DNA of 64,000 nt from Puccinellia tenuiflora. Its lineage: Eukaryota; Streptophyta; Magnoliopsida; Poales; Poaceae. Positions 59,083 through 64,000 of the stretch are shown one piece after another; position 1 is the first letter of the stretch; the number at the start of each line of letters is the position of its first letter. The position numbers were made by a program, and so were the translations under genes. The notes beneath the pieces are model-generated. The model was given only the letters and a program-made list of their open reading frames with translations. It did no database searches and was not told where the DNA came from. The stretch covers positions 1,451,929-1,515,928 of the forward strand of contig QRDG01000137.1 of NCBI GenBank assembly GCA_012064385.1. Direction: 5' to 3'.

Positions 59083-60069
59083 AGGAATTAACGGCGGTGT
59101 TGATTCCGCAGAATTATAAACTGATTTAGGACGGGGCACCAGCCAGTGGGAGTCCGGGATAGAGACTAGCCGTGCCGGCGCACCACCTACCACTGGCGAA
59201 CCAAAGAAAGGAGCCGACCTGATAGAGCTGGGTGATGGCTGGCGATCGCCTGATCGGAGGAGCTGCCGCCAGCCATTCTTGCGTTTACTCAGGATGGGAA
59301 CCGGCCCGGCCTAAATAATCAAAGCCAATGGGTCATGTGGGTCGGCCTCAAACGAGATATGGGTCAATGGAGCGCACCAGGTGACCCGTTGGATCCGCAG
59401 GGCCGACCCATCTCATAGGCTTGTTTCAGTTTATGCTGAATTTTAATATGCTGACATCTAGTATGAATTGGCTAACTTATGTGGCAGCATCCTTGATATT
59501 TCTCAATATTTGTATTAAAAAATATATAACTAGTGCTCCTCTACATGTTCCATTCCATCAGTAGCGCACTAGCGCTTGTAGTATAGGAGCAATGTGTGTT
59601 GATAGTTGCATTCGACGCTTGCATGCATGATAGGTACGGTGAGTGCTGGACAATTGCATCGCTTGAATCCTGGCCTACTGCTAAGCATCCCGTCTTTCCG
59701 TTGCTTCACACAGCTCTGGCCTGCGCCTCTTGAATTGGCTTTGAGGCCACAGGTCCAAGTCCAAGGCCAGGCCATGGGCCCGGTCGGCCCATTCCCATCC
59801 TGAGCGTTTACGCGTCGGGATCGCCGAGGGCCTTCTGTTTGAGTTGCGGCGGGAGTCTACTTCCCCTTATCGATCGAGCCAAGCGCGAAAAAGCCCATTG
59901 ATATTTTTTCTCTGAAGATCGCCCATTGCGGCTGTGTACGAGAGGAAACAATGGGCCTGACCTGATGAACTATTTCCAGCCTAGTCGGACATGCCATTGT
60001 GAGACGTTAAGCACTACAGTAAAAAAAGCAATTTGGACCAGTTTTCTTGTGCATCCAGGTCGGCCCATT
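59083..60069. other. Intergenic stretch without a gene
   Basis: Mixed-composition sequence with no readable protein motif, tRNA or structured repeat that I can support. Confidence 0.4.
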
Positions 60070-63000
60070 TGAAAGTGCATGGCTGCTCCCATGTGTGGTT
60101 TTGGTAATTAATGACAATCTCTATGGACTAATGTTTGTATTGAGCTACTTGTAGATGTGTCCATATGCATTGCTTCATCTCCATTTGTTGGAGTCAAGTC
60201 TAAGGGAAGAAGAGTATATGTTGATCAAGGCTAAGTGCGAGTTGATCAACACTCAAGGCCATGTAAAGATATGCCGAAGAGTGTCTCTCCCATATTGGTG
60301 TATGCGGGAGCTATTAGCGAGTCTTCACCAAGCGAAGCGCAATCAAGAAAGGTGGTTCGTTTTGAGAAGATGAAGATCGTCATCATCGAACTCAAGTGGA
60401 TTTTGCGCAAGGCAAATGTATGATCTTGATAGGATTTCTATTTTACCAGTCTCATGATATTAGTTGAGAGGCCGGATTATAAGATAGATAGCCGTACTAT
60501 CAAGAGGGGCTCTCGACCGAGTATTTTGATCCCATTGTTCGTGGAGAGCTCAAACCTTTGCATCATTGCAATCATATTTATTGGTTCTTATTTGACTCTT
60601 ATCGTGGTGTGGTCTTTGTGCTTGTCGTGCTTGTCATGACAAGGCCAAGTTCACCGAAAACGGTTTTCATATGCGTCTCCTATTGCGTTTTCGGTTTTGG
60701 AGGTTTATCGGTTCGTTTTTCATAGAGAGGTTTTACCTTTCTCCTTTTGGTTTTATCCTCCCTTATTGGACTATGATGTTTCTCTGTATATTCTTGTAGA
60801 GCTTGTTGTTACGATTCTAACGAGCCCAAGATCATCGAAAACGGAGTCCGGATGCGAAAGTTATGCCCGTTTTCGTTTTGCAGTTTCTGCTGTTTTTCTA
60901 TGGGGCGGAAGTTCCGGCCCGGAGGCCGGAAATTACGGCCCCCGGAAGTTCTGGCCGGTGCACCAGAAGTTCTGGCCCTGTTTTTCCCTTGCGTTTTTCG
61001 GCTAAGTCTTTTTTGTGTTTCTCTCTGGTGGGGTTTCAGAAATTTGCCCCGGAAGTTTTCTCGGAAATTTCCGGAGGTCTGTAAATTCCGGCCCTTGGTC
61101 CGGAAGTTCCGGTTCCAGGAAAATTTGGCTAATTCATTTTCGCGTTTTCTCTCTGGAGGGGGTCCGGAACTTTGCCTCGGAAGTTTCCCCGGAAATTTCC
61201 GGGGGCCGGAAGTTCCGGCCTCCCGAGGCTGTAATGGTCAGATTTTGGGGGAGGCTAGCCTCCTTCTTCCCCAAGAGGAGGCTGCCCACTTTTTCCCTCT
61301 CTCCTCCATTGTTTGACTTCGAAAAAGCTTGGGTTTCTCTCAATCCTCCAATGATTCTTACCCAAATTTAGGGATTCAAGAGAGTAGATCTAGATCTACG
61401 TTTCCATCGAACAATCTCTCCTCTAAGTGAGGGGAACCTAGTGGATCTAGTTCTTGGAGTTCTTTTGTGGTTCTCCTCTTTGTTCTTCCTCTCAAATCCC
61501 TCCCTATCATTAGTTGCTTTGGTTGGATTTGGGAGTGAAGGATTTGACCACTTAGTGTGTTCTTGCCATTTGCATTAGTTGCATCGGTTTGTGCTCTCCA
61601 TGAGGATTCGTGGAAGTTGAAGGTTGAGAAGCTTATTACTCTTGGGTGCATTGTGTTTCCAAGAGCTTGTGCCTCTTGGGTGCATTGTGTACCCTAGACG
61701 GTTGGTGGTGTCACGAAGACTTCTAGTTGTGAAGATTCGGGCAAGATTTGGGAGTCCCCAATTGAGTTTTGGGTGTGTGCCCCAAGAACGTTGTAAAGGC
61801 TCCGGATTCCGCCTTGAAGGATTCCGATAGTGGAAGGTGAATGATGTCTACTACACACTTCTATTCTTGTAGACTTGTTGGGCCTCCAAGCGCAGAGGTT
61901 TGTAGGACAGCGGGAAATTTCCCTTAAGTGAGTAACCCAAGGTTTATCGAATCCACGGGAGGTAGAGGTCAAAGATATCCCTCTCAAGCAACCCTGCAAT
62001 TAAGATATAAAAAGTCTCTTGTGTCCCCAACACACCTAATACAATTGTCAGTTGTATAGGTGCACTAATTCGGCGAAGAGATGGTAAAATGCAAGTGATA
62101 TGGATGGTAAAAGGTGATTTTGTAATTCTGTAATAAAAATGGCAGAAAGCAAACAAGTGACAAAAGTGACTAAAAACGGTGTATCAATGCTTGGAAACAA
62201 GGCCTAGGCTTCATGCTTTCACTAGTGACTACTCTCAACATCATTAACATAATTAAACACATGATAGTTCCCACAAAAATACATGCATGGTAGACGTTAC
62301 TCGGAGATAATTCTTTTGTGGATCAAATAGGATGAGAATTGCGTAGGGCTACGAAAAGCACACCTTAAAGTTCGTATTCCACATCTATGCACACTTCATG
62401 CTGTCACTATCCGCATCCAAAGATAGTACTAACAAACAACACAATCTATTTCTTGAATAGTCTCTTTCTTCAATAATACAAGCATCAAGAAACCTCATGA
62501 TCTATTCAATCCAACAAATAAAGAACAAACTCATGATGAAGATCCTTCCAATCTATTATCCATAGAGTCACACACGGCACCCATCTTGTCACCGAGGTAC
62601 CATGATCACAATGGTGGCTCCGGAAATTATACTAAATAACACCACTTGAGCAACATCATATCCATTACACATAGGGAAACATCATGTATTCAACTACACT
62701 AACAAAGCTCATGATCACAACGAAGATCACATCATGGGAGAGAGAGATAACCACGTAGCTACTTGTATAAGCCTCAGCCCCGGTGAGGTACTACTCCCTC
62801 CTCATCGCGGGAAGCAGTGGTGTCGATGGAGATGGCCCTGGAGGTCGATCCCCGTCCCGGCAGGGTGCCGGAATAGGACCTTCTGAACCCTCGAAACTTG
62901 TCGGCAATGGCGGCGGAGCTCTGTTACGTATTTGGGAAAATCCTTCGGGGGTTAGGGTTTTTGCATCGGATGTGATTTTATAGGCGTCGGAGGCGGCCGA

Positions 63001-63765
63001 GGGGTGCCCCACAGGGCAGGAGCGGGTCCCACCCGTGGGTGGGCCCTAGGCCGCGGTAGGGGGCCACCCCTGGCCTGTGTGGGTCCCCTGGAGTCGCCCT
63101 TCTGGCTCCCTTCCTCATTTCTTTAATAAAAAATCTCCGTATATTTTCGTCCAATTTCGAGAATATTTCCAGAAGTAACTTTCTGCAACAAAAACAGCAC
63201 AAAAACAGGGAACTGCACTGGGCATCTTGTCAATAGGTTAGTCCTATAAAATGCATAAAAATGATATAATTGATAGTAAAAACATGTGACAATATCACAA
63301 AACTAGCATGGATCACTCAAAAAATATAGATACGTTTGAGACGTATCAGTGAACCAAACTCTTGGGTGCGGTTCATCGGAGAATAGAGTGAGGCCTTTGT
63401 GGCATCTTGAGTAGGCATCTTGTGGCGAGCTCACATCCCTCCAACGAGACATTCTCCCTTAACAAGGAGGAACTCGGGAATACATCCTCGTCTCCACGTG
63501 CCTCGGTTATCTCTATACCCGAGCTCTTTACTTATGCAATTTACATTGTGATAGCCTTTGTGTTTGATGTCATATATATTGTTATCACCTTGTTGTTAAA
63601 TTGTTTAGTATAAGTTGTTGGTGCACATAGGTGAACCTAGTATATTAGGTTGTTGGCTTGTTAATTTAATCACCTAGTTTTATTCCGCAATTATCAAGAC
63701 TTAATCCGGAAAAGTTTTAATCGCCTATTCACCCCCCCCTCTAGGCGACATCGTTTGTTCTTTCA
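60070..63765 (+). mobile_element. 5' LTR of a Ty1/copia element (about 2.2 kb after removing a nested solo LTR)
   Basis: It begins TGAAAGTGCATGGCTGCTCC and ends TTTGTTCTTTCA, so TGAAAG..CTTTCA are inverted ends. A primer-binding site follows two bases later. The stretch 60895-61225 holds repeated CGGAAGTTCCGGCC palindromes. CGCCTATTCACCCCCCCCTC (63722-63741) near the 3' end is typical of one grass copia group. The flanking CCATT (60065-60069) is the expected target duplication, but its partner lies beyond the window. Confidence 0.85.
61842..63348 (-). mobile_element. Solo LTR (TGATACGTCTC-type) nested in the copia LTR
   Basis: Read on the minus strand, it starts TGATACGTCTCAAACGTATC at 63348 and ends TGTAGTAGACATCA at 61842 (1507 bp). 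GTGAA flanks it on both sides (61837-61841 and 63349-63353). No internal region is present. This LTR start is one I know as very frequent in Triticeae. Confidence 0.9.
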
Positions 63766-63767
63766 AT

Positions 63768-63779
63768 TGGTATCAGAGC
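63768..63779 (+). other. Primer-binding site of the copia element
   Basis: TGGTATCAGAGC, complementary to the 3' end of initiator methionine tRNA, lies two bases after the LTR. Confidence 0.93.
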
Positions 63780-63819
63780 CTCAGCTCTCTTTTTAGGCTT
63801 TACCGCCTAGAGAGTAAAG

Positions 63820-64000
63820 ATGTCGTTTAGGGAATTAGTGCACGATCCCACTTTTACATTCGATGGCACAAATTATGATGTTTGGAAAATTCGCATGCTT
63901 AATCTTTTTAGGGACATAGACCCAATTTTAAAGAGTATTGTAGATATGGGTTTTTCTCCTCCAGAGGATTCCCAAAATTTATCTTTAGAGGATGAGAAAA
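63820..64000 (+). CDS. Start of copia gag (continues beyond the window)
   Basis: The frame begins MSFRELVHDPTFTFDGTNYD and continues VWKIRMLNLFRDIDPILKS without a stop to the window end (60 codons). The F.G.NY..WK pattern is the hallmark of the copia gag N-terminus. It lies 40 bp after the primer-binding site, so this element may be intact beyond the window. Confidence 0.85.
   Translation, partial: MSFRELVHDPTFTFDGTNYDVWKIRMLNLFRDIDPILKSIVDMGFSPPEDSQNLSLEDEK

Overview
The window is nuclear DNA of a grass, most likely a Triticeae species or a close Pooideae relative. Genes are sparse, intron-rich and surrounded by nested retrotransposons. Two of the LTRs, one starting TGTTGGGAATATGCCC and one starting TGATACGTCTC, are of types I know as abundant in wheat and barley relatives. 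There are no bacterial-type operons and I saw no CRISPR array. A run of 539 N marks an assembly gap at 21844-22382.

Repeat block, 1-22.6 kb. The end of a plus-strand Ty3/gypsy element with a 3.9 kb LTR (1-4035) sits inside another gypsy LTR lying on the minus strand (4036-7522). That LTR in turn interrupts a decayed Tat-lineage gypsy element (7523 to about 20644). The Tat element keeps gag, protease, RT, RNase H, a second RNase H and integrase on the plus strand. It also has a minisatellite and a separate spliced gene on the minus strand. A solo LTR (17440-19342, TSD ACCAC) is nested in it. A second LTR with a primer-binding site starts another element (20645-21843), which runs into the gap. 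CACTA-like subterminal repeats follow the gap.

Genic block, 22.6-58 kb. Three host genes are supported. (1) A six-exon ceramide synthase (LAG1/ASC1-like) gene lies on the minus strand at 28152-31817. (2) PHYLLO lies on the plus strand at 42309-56129. It is a 27-exon gene in which MenF-like, MenD, MenC and MenH modules of phylloquinone synthesis are fused. The spliced frame is open throughout, about 1714 aa by my exon model. (3) A two-exon, 115-aa secreted peptide precursor lies at 57398-57877 and ends PIPHPKKHN, resembling IDA-like peptides. Several non-LTR retroposons with target-site duplications have landed in and beside these genes. One lies in a short PHYLLO intron between the likely branch point and the 3' splice site. 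A broken LINE (33.4-37.95 kb), a MULE-like MITE and a long-TIR element fill the space between LAG1 and PHYLLO.

Right end, 58-64 kb. A Tourist-like MITE is followed by the 5' LTR, primer-binding site and gag start of a Ty1/copia element (60070-64000). Its LTR is split by another solo LTR (61842-63348, TSD GTGAA).

All gene models come from reading splice sites and protein motifs by eye. Family names rest on recalled motifs, not on searches.
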